64,000 bases of DNA from Iris pallida (lineage: Eukaryota; Streptophyta; Magnoliopsida; Asparagales; Iridaceae): assembly GCA_029216955.1 (NCBI GenBank), contig JANAVB010002199.1:18039053-18103052 (forward strand), read 5' to 3'. Positions 32,034 through 62,345 of the stretch are shown here, piece by piece. The notes under the pieces are model-generated. The model saw only the letters and a list, made by a program, of their open reading frames with translations, made no database searches and was not told where the DNA came from. Position numbers and translations under genes: made by a program. The stretch's first letter is position 1. Each line of letters starts with the position of its first letter.

Positions 32034-34858
32034 AACTCACACACACACAGAATATTGACTATATATAAAAAATCCAGAACAACCAAAAATATCCAAGTAG
32101 ATCCCCACCAACCAAGTACTATGAACTCCATCCTTTTTTTTACTTCATACAACCAAACCAAACTTGATAAATAAACTACATGTCCGAACATCCAAAAAAC
32201 CCTATATACATGACTCACTGCTCCAAGTGGTAGCCTTGACCACAGCAAATGGGACCATGGATTTGTTCCAATCAGACCAAATTACAAATGGGTGCACGTA
32301 TTGGATACTCCAAATACACTAGGATAAACAAAAACCAGTATCGGTTGTGTCACCATGTCGTATCCATGCTCGAATCCCCCATAATACACCATTATACACA
32401 AAAATAGGTGTTGTGTCCATCTCTCCATGTCGTATCCATGTCCGTACGATACATGCATTCAAAGGTTTCAATGATATTTTGAAAAATAGGAAATATAAAA
32501 GAAACCCTAACCTAATGATATAAATTAGGGCAAAAAAGGGCTTTCAGTAAAATCAATAAATCAAAATTTTCGGAATAAAATTAGGGCATAAATCATGAAA
32601 TAATAAGTGTCACGACCCGCTCCCGAATAATCGGATACGAGTCGGACACGTCCAGCCTTCGTCGATGGACACGACGAAGTAAGCTGTACATAACTAAGGA
32701 AAACTCCAAGTCACAATGTAATGTAAACAAAACATAGCTTTTATAACGTTCCCAGAAATTACCAATATCCACCAAGTCTTTTAAGTACAACATCAGCCGG
32801 AGACAAATCCGGTCAAATGAAATAAATATACAATAATGAATAACCAAAAATACAATCTCCAGAAATAAAGTAAAATAAAAAACTGCAATATCCTGATGCA
32901 ATCACAAGCTCCATGTAATCTCCCACTCACCTGCAACGTATCCTGTCAGGAAAAGAGCAAAGTACAACCCTGACCAGACAATATACAATATAATCTGTAA
33001 TCCAGAGTACAAGGTGAAACCAGAATACCAGAATACTAGAACATGAAATGAAACTGTGGTACCAGAGATGAAATGTAAAACTGCAAGCAATGGACGACAA
33101 TCAATATGCTAGACAATGAACACGGCTATCAATGTACAAGGCAATGAATCACGACAATCAATATGCAATTGTGATAATTTAAAATATTAAACTAATGTGT
33201 GACCGGCTTAGGAGCAATCAATCAATGAGTCAATGAGTCAATCAATTCTACAATGTACGGCTTCATCGTACGTGAAGTGTACGATTAGGCTATCCACAAT
33301 CCTATGTTGGGTGTGGTCACACAAAAGCTAATATTTCTCCCAATCCCCGTAATAAACAATGACTCACAAGCAATGAACAAGGTACAAGACAATCGTGTGT
33401 ATCTCGTGTCCGATATGAGAACATGGCACATGAATGTAAGACAGAAAACAAGGTACAAGTCGAGTCAGTGTACTTGTCTCGGTTTGGTTGCACGAGAGTA
33501 GTACTGCATGGTTGTAAATCACCTGTTATATTTTTGTACAAGTTATTAAGGTTGAATTAATGACAGTAGCTAACTAACTTAGATAATTCATCTATTTATA
33601 GATAAGAACTAGTTAACAATATTTAGAAAATATTATAGTTTTAATCACCAGAATAAAATATATAATAGATGTTTTTAGGAATATTAGAAACATTTTATTA
33701 ACGAGGTAATAATTACTTAAATAATAAAAGAGAAATTAACTAAATTGGCTAGCAAGAAAATACAAGAACATTTATTAGTAACATATAATACTAGTAACCA
33801 ATAAATCATAAATAAAATATATATAATTTTATTATAGCAATTTGTAAGAAAATCATTTATGTTTAGAAAACACTTGATAGCTAACAATTTACAAAATATA
33901 ATTTATCTAATATTAAAATATTTTTCTAAATCATTTGCTTCTAATGATATTTTACAATTTACTAATATAACAAAATTATTCAATTACTACTAAAATAATA
34001 ATAACCATTATTTACTATAAATTATTATTTCAGAAATTATAAATGGCAAATTTAGTCCAGCCCATAACCTACTATACACAAAATTTATTTAAAAACAATC
34101 CAGAACCCAGCCCAAACTAAATATTCAATCAATTATAACAGTCCAGCAAACTCCCTCTGGCTCGGCCTGCTTAGGCCTAGCCCACACTCTCTTCCAGACC
34201 CAGCCCAACTCCTGCTAAATTCAAACATTTTAAACTTAATTCTTAAACCAAACAAACCCAGTCTTAAGCCCAAAGCTCAGCCCATCCCTGTGGCCCAGAA
34301 ACCCGGCCCAATACCTAACATATAATTGAAATAACGTGTAGACAACTCTAGAGGGGGGTGAATAGAGTTTGTGTCGATAATCACCAAATAAAAAATTACC
34401 TCTATATCACCTCCACAAAACAACTATCAAGATAGTAAATAAATCAGAGAGAAATACGGAAGTAAATAAAGATCATAAGAGCATAGGCAAACACAGCAGT
34501 TTTAACCTGGTTTCCCTCGTGGAGGACTAGTCCAGGCCTGAGAACTCTAGCTCAGGATTAAATCCACTATTTGTGAAATAGTAGTTACACCCCGTGTCTT
34601 TTCTTCAGAAGAGCACGTCAACTTCTTACAGATTCGCAGTGGCGAAACTTGGCATTGTCCAAGTGACTTTTCTTTCACTCTTGCACACAACTTCTAGCTG
34701 ATATCACACTGAGCACCTTGGGCTAAGGAGAGTTGTGGCTTAGGAGATATGGAAGAATAAGGCTTTGAGTAGTAGAGCTAAGAAAGCTTGAATATTTGAA
34801 GGTAAGAGATGATTTGAAATGAAAGAATTCAAGCTCTATTTATACTACTCTGGGGAGG

Positions 34859-35009
34859 CAGAATTCGGCCAGAATTCTGCCCCAAGAATTCAAATTTTCG
34901 AACGTTGGACAGCTTGTAGCAAGCAGGCCCTAAAAATCAGGGTGCTGGAAATCAGGGGACAGAGTTCGGCCCGAACTCTGTGTGGAGGCAGAGTTCGGCC
35001 CGAACTCTG
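34859..35009. repeat. Three near-perfect 21-bp palindromes
   Basis: AGAGTTCGGCCCGAACTCT with flanking C and G occurs at 34960-34980 and 34989-35009. A related form built on GAATTCGGCCAGAATTC occurs at 34859-34879. Each is a self-complementary word with one unpaired centre base. Confidence 0.85.
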
Positions 35010-35306
35010 TCTCCAGAAGACAGAATTGGTCCATTGGGCTTTGTGGAGCTTGGGCTTGGTTCAGGAATTGGTCTGTTTGTATGGTAGAGCTTGGAGAGAT
35101 ATGTCTAGGGGTTGAGATGACTCAGTGCGACTCAACGTACACATTCTCCTAGACTCAATAAAATGAAGATTACAGACTTGGAACAAGTAGGAAAACTAAG
35201 AGCCCTGTGATGACATCTTTCTTCTGATATGTGAGCAGTCCTGAAGACGTCTTTTTCCTTGGCAGCAGTCGTCCAAAGATAAACAGATCTGGAAATCTGA
35301 ATACCT

Positions 35307-35410
35307 TTCGGGGGCTTCGCCCCCGAACCCCCGACGGGGGGCGCTGCCCCCTTGACCCCTGTCCGCTGACCGGGCAGCGAAACCCCCGATGTGAGGCCCC
35401 GGATAGGTCG
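35307..35410. repeat. GC-rich hairpin cluster
   Basis: CGGGGGCTTCGCCCCCG, CCCCCGACGGGGG and GGGGGCGCTGCCCCC follow one another. Each can fold into a short perfect hairpin. The base composition contrasts sharply with the AT-rich surroundings. Confidence 0.8.
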
Positions 35411-35530
35411 CTAGGCGGTTCGGAGAAATCTCTTTGTATGATGCCGTCTTTGGTCCATCATTAATTCTTCATTTCCTATGTCCTGGTTTGATCATGTTTG
35501 ATCATGCTTACTGCATGTCTACAAATACAT

Positions 35531-35659
35531 GTTAGGCCAGCAAAATATGTTGCAGTACGATACAAGCAAAGCAGTTAGGCCAGCAAAATATGTTGCAGTA
35601 CGATATAAGCAAAGCGGTTAGGCAAGCAAAATATGTTGCAGTACGATACAAGCAAAACA
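35531..35659. repeat. Three tandem copies of a 43-bp unit
   Basis: The unit starts GTTAGGCCAGCAAAATATGT and continues TGCAGTACGATACAAGCAAA. The three copies are contiguous, each exactly 43 bp, with one to three differences. Confidence 0.95.
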
Positions 35660-35939
35660 ATATAATATAGGACAATTAGGACAATGCTAAGTTTAAGTAG
35701 CAACATGATAGTGAGTATATGAATATTAGTTACATCATTATGTTAAACTTAACTGATTAGCCATATTCAAAAACACAATGTAATCATTGGGCCAACAATA
35801 ATCCCATAAACCTTCTCTCTCTTCCGATCAGAACTCAGCCGAACAGAAAAATCCATTCTTCTCTTCCCTACCCACTTCGTCTTCTTCAACCCTGTCCAAC
35901 AACGAGCGAACCCCATCCCCACTTCGTCTTCTTCCTCTC

Positions 35940-36390
35940 GTTAGAAAACAAACCCTAACCCTAATAGTTCCCTCCATGGCCGCACTTCCTAATCCCAAGC
36001 CCTAGATCTCTGAAACCCTAGGTCCATCTCCTTCCTCCAGACAGCCAAGTGAAACCCTAACCCTAAATATTTTGCCATGTCCGCAGCCTTCTTCCCAGTT
36101 CGAAAACCCTTGATTTCTAGGTTATCCTTGTTATGGCCGACTCCTCATTCTTCTCCGGCGAGAAACCCTAGTTTCTAGGCAGTCGAAACCCTAGATCCGG
36201 CCATCACTCTCAAACCTAACCCTAAAAATACTTCATCAACTCCGGCCAAAACCCTAGATTCTAGGTTCTTCTTCTTCCAGTTTCTTCTTCTGAACCCTAA
36301 CCCTAATTAGTTCTCCACCTTCACTCTGTCAATGTTAGGAAACCCTAACCCAAAGTGAAACCTTAGCTTCTAGGTCAGAAACCCTAACTG
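35940..36390. repeat. Cluster of telomere-like AACCCTA words
   Basis: About a dozen AACCCTA or AAACCCTAG words occur within 450 bp, several as the double form AACCCTAACCCTAA. They lie in the transcribed part of the minus-strand solo LTR. Telo-box motifs are common in plant gene leaders, so this is more likely a promoter or leader composition than a telomere remnant. Confidence 0.7.
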
Positions 36391-38150
36391 AGAGAATAAG
36401 AGAGAGGGTTTGAGAAGATCGAGAAGGGAACCTCACCAGCCTAGCGGGGTCGTCGATCCACGACGCAGCGGCGAAGTTCTCCGGTGGCAGACGGCGAGAC
36501 CTGGTTCCAGGCGGCTCGACTCGGCTCCAAGCGGCTGAAGACGGCGAGGTCCGGTCTGGACGGCCCGTGGTGGCGGATCGGAGTCGATCGGCGGAGGTCG
36601 ACCCGACCACGAGGCGCTGTGGGCTCGGATGGTGTCGTCGGTGTACGGCGACGCTCGAGTGCTGATGGCGGTAGCTCGACGCATTTCTCGAAGGGCAGCG
36701 CAGAGATTGAGACGGCGGTCGTCAGAGGCTCGGCGCTCGAGTCGAGGCGTGCGGCTCAAGGAACTCCATGATCGAGGAGCACTGATGGCGGTGCACACGG
36801 CCCAAGGTGCTCAGCGCTGATGGCGGTGCACTGTCTCCAAGACGGGCGCTGCAGTCGAGGCAGCACGGAACTCCGGTGGAGCTCCGGTCGGTGGTGGAAG
36901 ACGGCGGTGGTCGTCCGAGCAGAGAGAGAGAATAGGAGAGAGAGAACAGAGAGATAGAGTGATTGTGACGTGTCAGAAAGAGAGAGAGAGTGTGTCAGTA
37001 CGTTGGAAAGAGTGTAATATTTTAATATTATTTATAGTAAATTAATGAGTGGCAGTGATGTAAATTAGGGTAGATCTGGGGGTAATTAGCATAGTGACAA
37101 TGTAGGTAATAAAGTATAGATCTGGGGGCTGAGATATGTTTAGTAACAGAATAACAGAATTTCAAATAAAAATAATTTTTCAAAATTCAAATGATTTTCA
37201 AAACAGCTTTCCACAACCAAATATTCCCTCCAATAGATTTCCAAAAGAACAGATTTCAAAACGAAAATTCAAAAACAGTTTTTAAAATGGAATTTCAAAA
37301 ATAATTATTCCCTCCATAGATTCCAAACTGAATAACTAATTGTAGAAATGAGTTAACTGCCAATTACTGCCAATTAATAATCATAACTAATATACCAAAT
37401 TATAACCAATTCCCTCCCTAGGATCATCTAGTAAGCCGAGGCCCACAACCTAGATAATTGGGCTTTGGTAGGTATTAGAGACCCAAAATAATTATCATCA
37501 ATAACTTAGTAAATAAAAATTAGTAATTTAGTTGAGAAGAATAGCCAGTTACTCTTATTCCAACAGTAACCAAATTAGAAAGTTAATACACCAGAACAGA
37601 TTAATCAGTACCCAAGAGTGATTTAGAAAACTTAATCAATATTAATAACAATAACAATATTGTAATTCATCTGAAATACGTAAATTAGTATTCAAAAATA
37701 CTTTTCAAATTGAGGAAAATTCATTAACACCCAAAATTCATTTTAATCAACTAATTTAATCGAAATTAGGTTTTCGTAAGAAACAATATTTAAATTCAAG
37801 AAAAATTAGAAAAATCTCAAAATTCACCAAATGTGATTCAGGGAGTTACAATAAGGGCATAAATTAGGACAAAACCTTGTCCCTGGCGGTGGAGGCTATG
37901 TCGTTGACGATGGAAGCAGTGGCGTGGTTGCTCGGCTATACCGACAAGAAGACGAGGTGGCTTGGCCTTGAGACGAGGTTGCCAGGCTCTGTTGTCGGTC
38001 TTACTTCGGTTGCTCGACTCTGTCGGTGACGATGCCAGCCGACTCCAAGTGTGAATACAGGCCCTCGTAGAGCTCCGGGGCCAGGTCTGGCCACACGAGC
38101 CCGACTCCGTTGCGCACGATCTTGTCGACCGCTGGGCGACAGTCTGGGAG

Positions 38151-38768
38151 TAGAGCTGTCAAGACAGGCCGACGGGGCAGGCCGGCCCGTAACCCACCAT
38201 AACCCACCATTTGGCGGAGTGGGACGGGCCGACCCACCATTTTGGCGGGCTGGAAAAATTTCAACCCAGCCCAACCCACCGGCGGACCGCGGGCTAGGCG
38301 GGCCAGCCCGCTTAATTTTTTTAAATTTTTTAATTATTGTTTAGTTTCTTTAAATGAAAAACAAATTATATATATAATATTTTCTACTCACTCTCGTATG
38401 CATCAAATTACAAGTAAAATACAAGAAACATTATAATAGTAGATATTTCTTTAAAACACCTTCATTCATGTAAATAAATGACCAAATTTAATATTTTATA
38501 CGTCATTACTTACGTTAAATGAGAATTTTTATCATTTATAATACATTCTCATATATGTGCTAAATAAAAAAAATAAAATTTTTATAAAAAAATAGATGAC
38601 GGGCCAACCCACTTGGCCCGCGGGCTAGCCCACCGCGGGACGGGCTACTAGCGGGCCAGCCCACCTAGGCCCGCCTGTTTGGCGGGCTCCTAAATGCTCG
38701 GCCCAACCCACCTTTTTGGCGGACGGGGCGGGCCGGCCCAACGGGCTTAGCCCATTTTGACAGCTCTA
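38151..38768. mobile_element. hAT MITE
   Basis: The inverted termini TAGAGCTGTCAA flank 618 bp of GGCGGGCC-rich non-coding DNA. The flanking octamers are TCTGGGAG (38143-38150) and CCTGGGAG (38769-38776), an 8-bp target duplication with one mismatch. The host sequence on either side (37856-38150 and 38769-39000) is GC-rich and on the minus strand resembles a CT-rich leader leading into a coding-like exon (WPDLAPELYEGL). I cannot identify that exon. Confidence 0.88.
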
Positions 38769-39469
38769 CCTGGGAGCTACCACCCGGGCTTTCGGTTCTC
38801 TTCGAACTTAGTGAGCCGGCAGGGAAGATGAAGTAGTAGGGAGATTTCTGAAGAAGAGGAGGGAGGGGAGGAGGGGGAGGAGGAGAATGGGAGTGGGGGA
38901 TGGAGGAGAGCAAAAAACGAGAGTGAAAGTGAAAAATGAGAGCGGGGAAGAGAACGGATCTATTTTAGGTCTCTCGATGAAAATGGGGGGAATGGAAAGT
39001 GTTTTCCCCCAATAACACTTTTTTCAAACACGTGAAAGACACGGGAAGGAGTTTGTTTATTTTTTTATTAGATTACCAACCATTTTAAACTGTTGTAATA
39101 TTAATATTATGTGTTATTAATATTTATATTGCATTTTAGTTTTTTTTTTATACCAACGGTTTCTTTGATTTTCTAACACTTTTTTAGTGTTATTGTTAGT
39201 AACAGTAAAAAACCGTTAGTAATCAAAAATATATATGTTAGGAAATCTCTCTTTCGGTGTAGTGGTTGTAGTGATATTAGGGGGTTTAGGCTATGAGTTT
39301 TGTAAATGTTGGACGTGGGTTTTATAAATTTGTATGCTTTCATGTCAAATATGCTATAGTGTTTTAATCATGTAAAATATATAGAATACGATGCCGCTCC
39401 TAATCGAACTGGATACCTTACTTTGACATACGGGCATAGCAACATAAGCAGCATCCAGAAAAAATTATA

Positions 39470-39762
39470 CCTTTAACAGCGTTCATAACACACTATATAA
39501 AGTTCTGTTAACAGCAAAATAGCATGGAGGCATAAACGCTATAGATAAACTGCTATTGTATGAACTTTTAATAGCACTTCACAATGAATGCTATGGATGA
39601 TGATATTATAATAGCAGGGAGGCTCGAATGCTATAGATAAACTGCTATTGTACGCTCTTTTAATAGCATTGCGGAATGAACGCTATTGATGATGACATTC
39701 TATAGCATGGAGGCTTGAACGCTATAGATAAACTGCTATTGTATGTCCTATTTGTTGTAGTG
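39470..39762. repeat. CACTA subterminal array (right) and terminus
   Basis: Repeats of roughly 120 bp carry AACGCTATAGATAAACTGCT then ATTGTA. They end at the CACTA terminus TTGTTGTAGTG and are followed by the CGT target duplication. The ATAGC/GCTAT core matches the left array at 28082-28440. Confidence 0.88.
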
Positions 39763-40640
39763 CGTTACACCTCTATCACGAGCCTTGTTAGCAATTCGAC
39801 AAACGGACAAAATTCGGGACGACAAAAGTACGAATATAAATCGGCACAATATAAGTAAAATAAAGTAAAAAATTCGGTCAAAAAATCGTTTAACGAAAAA
39901 CATTCGGATTAGATTTAATTTGTGTTTAGTACGTTTCATATGAACAAATTCGGCACCAAAAATTTGGCATATATATATATATATGGCCCACCCACCTCTA
40001 CTCCTTCATAAACAAGGGTTCAGTGTGAGAATAAGATGAGATTGGGGAACATTATATAAAAAAAGAAAGTAAAAGTATGATGGAAAACCGAAATATTTTT
40101 TTTTGTTGCAAGCAACATGTGCAAAGATTCTTAAGTTTCTTTTTTGGTTAAAGCTGTGAGATTTTTTTCTTTTTTTTTTTGATAATTGTGCCAGTCTGAA
40201 TATTTAATAGCAGCAAGAGTCAAAAAAGTGAAAACTGTTGGATTTTTCAGTCAAATTTTTTGGGTCGAATGTTTTAAAAATTCGTACGGTACGTGTTTAA
40301 AACTCCACGAACTTAAAATTTGCGTACAAGTCCGAATTTTTTAAACACGTACGTAAATATTATACGTTTATGTAAGATACTGAAAAAATCGCGTATCGTA
40401 GGCGTTTTATTCGTGTGATTGCTAACGAGGATCACGAGTACACGAACACAAGCCACTCGCTGCCTCCCACTTTCCATATCAGCACGTATCAATGACGTCT
40501 CGCGATCCTGACCGTCAATCAACCACACAGCTCAAATCTAACGGTCCATATCTTTTTCCACGGCAATTATTGGCAATAATAAACTATCGCATCATGAAGG
40601 AACCAAAATAAAATTAGAAAAATTTTAAGTTCGCGTTTTT
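39763..40640. other. Intergenic region upstream of V-ATPase B
   Basis: This is AT-rich sequence between the CACTA terminus and the V-ATPase B leader. A short (TA)n tract lies near 39970. There is no ORF of note. The promoter of the downstream gene should lie in the last few hundred bases, but I see no clear TATA box. The leader begins near a CT repeat at 40643-40660. Confidence 0.5.
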
Positions 40641-40642
40641 CC

Positions 40643-41194
40643 TCTCTCTCTCTCTCTCGTTCTCCTCTCGTCTCTCGATCGAATCAGTGGTAAAGTTGCA
40701 ATTTTTATTATTAAAACAGCGACGAATTATTGATTTAATTGATAGATCGGATCACTACGAATCCATCTACGTAGAATTTTCCTTTTTTCTTTTTTGAGAA
40801 TTAATAGAATAGAGCAGTAATTTTGGTTTCATAACGAGCTCATTCATAGAAAAATGACGAGATCGAGTTATAATTTGTAGTTATGCATCTTCAGATTTGT
40901 AGGGTTTGTTCATGCAAAGAGTGAGATTCTGTTTGTTTCGGTTGAATAGATTGACCAATATTTAATTGGCACAGAGTAATTTTGTTTAATTTCTTGCAAA
41001 TATCTGGATCTATGTTTTTAGGGTTATTTTCCAAATATCCTGGATTAGCATCAAAGTGGAATAGAGTATTGCAATAATGATGAGATTTAAAAATCCCTTG
41101 TTAGATTTGATCTAGATTTTTTTTTCAAAAATGGTTGAGTGAAGGTTGTGTATTGACTGTTGTTTGCTACTTCTTTCCAGGTTTTTAGCTAAGA
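40643..41194 (+). promoter_or_regulatory. V-ATPase B 5' leader with probable UTR intron
   Basis: A CTCTCTCTCT-rich leader is followed by a plausible donor (CAGTG before GTAAAG at 40690) and an acceptor TTCTTTCCAG ending at 41180, 14 bases before the start codon. A 5'-UTR intron just upstream of the ATG is inferred from the splice motifs only. Confidence 0.6.
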
Positions 41195-59810
<18,616 letters not shown>

Positions 59811-60195
59811 GGCGCCAATATCTTGGCTCTCGTCGAGCTGCTGCCTATATATAAAGCTCAATTTGCAGAACTTATTGCGAGTTGGCATTCAATAAATAAG
59901 AGGGGTATTGTTTGAACCCTGATTCTGGCCTCATTTTGGTAGATAGTTATATTCTTTTCTGCAGAAACTGAGCTTTTCATCTATCAGGTTCTTGCGATGT
60001 TTATTATTCGTCTACTGCTAGTATAGGACTAAATGTATCCTGTGATAGAACAGCTTGCTTTCGGCCTGTATCTTGGCTTCCCAATTGCTTTTGTAGAGAA
60101 AACGGACACAACCCATGTTTGTTCCTGTATTTGTCCTGTATTTGTATGTCCGTTTCGTTGTTTGTAATGAGTAGAAAGAAACAAATAAAATGGTG
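59811..60195 (+). other. V-ATPase B 3' UTR region
   Basis: Non-coding DNA after the TGA. Possible polyadenylation signals are AATAAA at 59891 and AAATAAAAT near 60182. From here to 61640 no gene is seen. A TGACAGTC/GACTGTAA inverted pair lies around 61040-61140. Confidence 0.5.
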
Positions 60196-61641
60196 ATTGG
60201 TTACTTCCATGTTGTTGTTTTAATTTTCCTACTGAGTACTGGCATTGGAGAAAGCTTCAGTTGCTATACAACAGCACCCAATTTGGTTGGCATTTTTTCT
60301 TATTGTCAGAGCTTTTGTAGAGCCTTCTTGGCTGGGACAATTTTTTTTTTATCAAAAGCATTTTTTAGAGCTTTTGTAGAGCCTTATTGGATGGATGGAA
60401 TTGGACATTAAAAAAAAAAGGCCATTCAGTTTTTTTATGTTTTTTTGAGATGTCTGACGATACGTACGGAATTTTGTGCATGCTGTATTGCATACATGTT
60501 GGGTCCACTGTCCTCCAACTTCCACCAAATAAATGGAAGGCATAATATGTCCCCGTGGCTAGATTCAGTGATCTTTTGTCATCCAGCCAGGATCTTATAC
60601 CTCTCCTCCGTAACCACAAGAACCACTCGAGTTCGGTCATTCAGGTTAGTTATCGATTAGGTGTCAATAGGGGAGAACGAGCAGACATAGAACGATCGAT
60701 TTCAATTTCAATTTCTATTTTTTATGTTGTCGTGGAATTCATCGTCAAGATGGATCGCCCTTATGAGCCAATGAAGTCATACTAACGCAAGGAATTTTTT
60801 TTTACATAATTTTTTTTTTAAAAATTAATATAAGTTGTGATATACATATGGCTTAGATGGTTCACTTTTGAACCGTTTTTAAGCCTCGTTACAATCGTAG
60901 ATATGGGTACTTGTCTAATCAATTACACTATTCAATAGTTTACTCTCTTTTTTGGATTCCGAGAATGAGCCACCACAACTATCCTTCAATTTCACCAACA
61001 ATTTTCAAGTTCTGATTATAAACAAAAAAATTGACATACTGTCAAAATTTTGACAGTCTTGAATATACATACTTCTAAAAATGGGTAATTTTTATCAACT
61101 TTGACGGTCCGTATATAATCAAGACTGTAAAAATTTGACGGTCCAATAATAGCAAGGGAAAATTTATGAAATGCCAAAAAAACGAAAAAGTTTTATGAAA
61201 AATCCACCGCACAATAAAATTTTATCGCGTGTCCAGAATTAGCAGAAAATATATAAATGGGGTTTCGAATGACCTTTTTGCCATTCCTTCTAATTTATTG
61301 AAAACACCCACGAAACTACTCCTAAAAAAACATTTTGATACTTCCTCTTCTTTCATACGCTGTTCACTTTCGAATCTATGTTTTCTCCTCAAAAATCTTC
61401 AAACCTTACTTCAAAAACTCGTCGAAAAATTTCGAAAATGTTGATAAACGGTAAAACTGTTAAAATGGAGGTCCAAACATAATTTTATTCGCGATTCTAA
61501 AATTTCGGAAGGCCGACTAACGAAGAATCCGTTATCTCCGGCTCCTCGAAAATACGCTCCTTTTGCGACAAACCGGACCTCGTTTCGACCTCTCAGTCAA
61601 AAGTTATGGTCCTTCAAAGTTTCAACTGGCCATAAAATGCA

Positions 61642-62345
61642 GGAGAATGATCATTCTTCGTGGTAATATTACAGAGAATGATCATTCTTCGTGGTAATAT
61701 TACAGAGAATGACCATTCTCCTTGTTAAATTGACAAAGAATAGCCATTCTCCGTGTTAGAATGACGGAGAATGGCCATTCTTCGTGTTAAAACTACGGAG
61801 AATGGTCATTCTCCTTGTTAAATTGACCAAGAATAGCCATTCTCCGTGTTAAAATGACGAAGAATGGCCATTCTCCGTCAAAGGCCATTCTCCGTCAAAT
61901 TTTATCACGGAGTCATTCTTCGTCATTTTGACACGGAGAATGGCCATTTTTCGTCATTTTTACGCAGAGAATGGCCATTCTCCGTCATTTTAACACGGAG
62001 AATGGCCATTCTCCATCATTTTGACATGAATAATGCCATTCTCCGTGTTAAAATGATGGAGAATGGTTATTCTCAGTCATTTTATCACGGAGTCATTCTC
62101 CGTCATTTTGACAAGGAGAATGGACATTCTCCGTCATTTTCATACGGAGAATGGTCATTTCCCGTCATTTTGACACGGAGAATGGTCATTCTCCATTATT
62201 TTGACATGGATAAGGCCATTCTCCGTCATTTTAACACGGAGAATGGTCATTCTCCGTCATTTTGACACGGAGAATGGTCATTCTCCGTGGTTTTAGCACG
62301 AAGAATGGTCATTCTTTGTGATTTTAACACGGAGAATGATGGAGA
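61642..62345. repeat. Palindromic minisatellite (ACGGAGAATGGCCATTCTCCGT core)
   Basis: About twenty units of 30-36 bp occur. Each is centred on the self-complementary GAGAATGGCCATTCTC or a close variant, and joined by CGTCATTTTGACACGG-type spacers. Because the unit is palindromic, both strands show the same pattern, and frames such as 61864-62265 stay open only as a by-product. At larger scale AAAATTTATGAAATG (about 61150) and CATTTCATAAAA (about 62775) form an inverted pair around the array and may be ends of a mobile element. Confidence 0.88.

Larger units (their letters stand above)
32608..37850 (-). mobile_element. Large solo LTR (probable Ty3/gypsy)
   Basis: The unit is bounded by TGTCACGACCCGC on the left and GGGAGTTACA on the right. 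On the minus strand it therefore starts TGTAACTCCC and ends GGGTCGTGACA, a form common in large gypsy LTRs. ATAAG flanks both sides (32603-32607 and 37851-37855). A minus-strand TATAAATA lies at 37029-37036, followed in the direction of transcription by a CT-rich leader and a GC-rich segment. No gag or pol lies inside, so a solo LTR fits best. At 5.2 kb it is long, and the segment 34337-35523, which begins TGTAGACAACTCTAGAGGGG and ends TGTCTACA, may be a later insertion. Confidence 0.65.
10170..39762. mobile_element. 29.6-kb CACTA transposon carrying gene fragments and nested elements
   Basis: The left terminus CACTACAACAGATATGGGAT (10170) and the right terminus, which reads CACTACAACAAATAGGACAT in reverse complement (ending at 39762), agree at about 24 of the first 29 positions. 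Both are flanked by CGT (10167-10169 and 39763-39765), a 3-bp target duplication as expected for CACTA elements. Palindromic subterminal repeats built on AACGCTATA and TATAGCATT lie at 28082-28440 and 39470-39762. Removing the Tat retrotransposon and its duplicated target leaves about 11.7 kb. I see no transposase inside, so it is probably non-autonomous. It carries fragments of L-arabinokinase and eEF1A genes, and its right end lies about 1.4 kb upstream of the V-ATPase B start codon. Confidence 0.85.

Noticed and set aside
34337..35523. A defined inner LTR or TIR element (TGTAGACA...TGTCTACA)
   Set aside because: The ends look plausible, but the flanks TAACG and AATAC do not match and no second copy is present, so I did not call it as a separate element.
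35940..36390. Interstitial telomere array
   Set aside because: The AACCCTA words are scattered singly or in pairs and not in tandem. Telo-boxes in a leader explain them better.
36484..36820. Overlapping GC-rich frames on both strands
   Set aside because: They lie in the GC-rich leader of the minus-strand solo LTR, with no domain or codon pattern. High GC alone keeps the frames open.
61864..62265. 133-codon open frame in the palindromic minisatellite
   Set aside because: The frame is open only because the repeat unit lacks stops. The peptide is a repeat of the unit and there are no gene signals.
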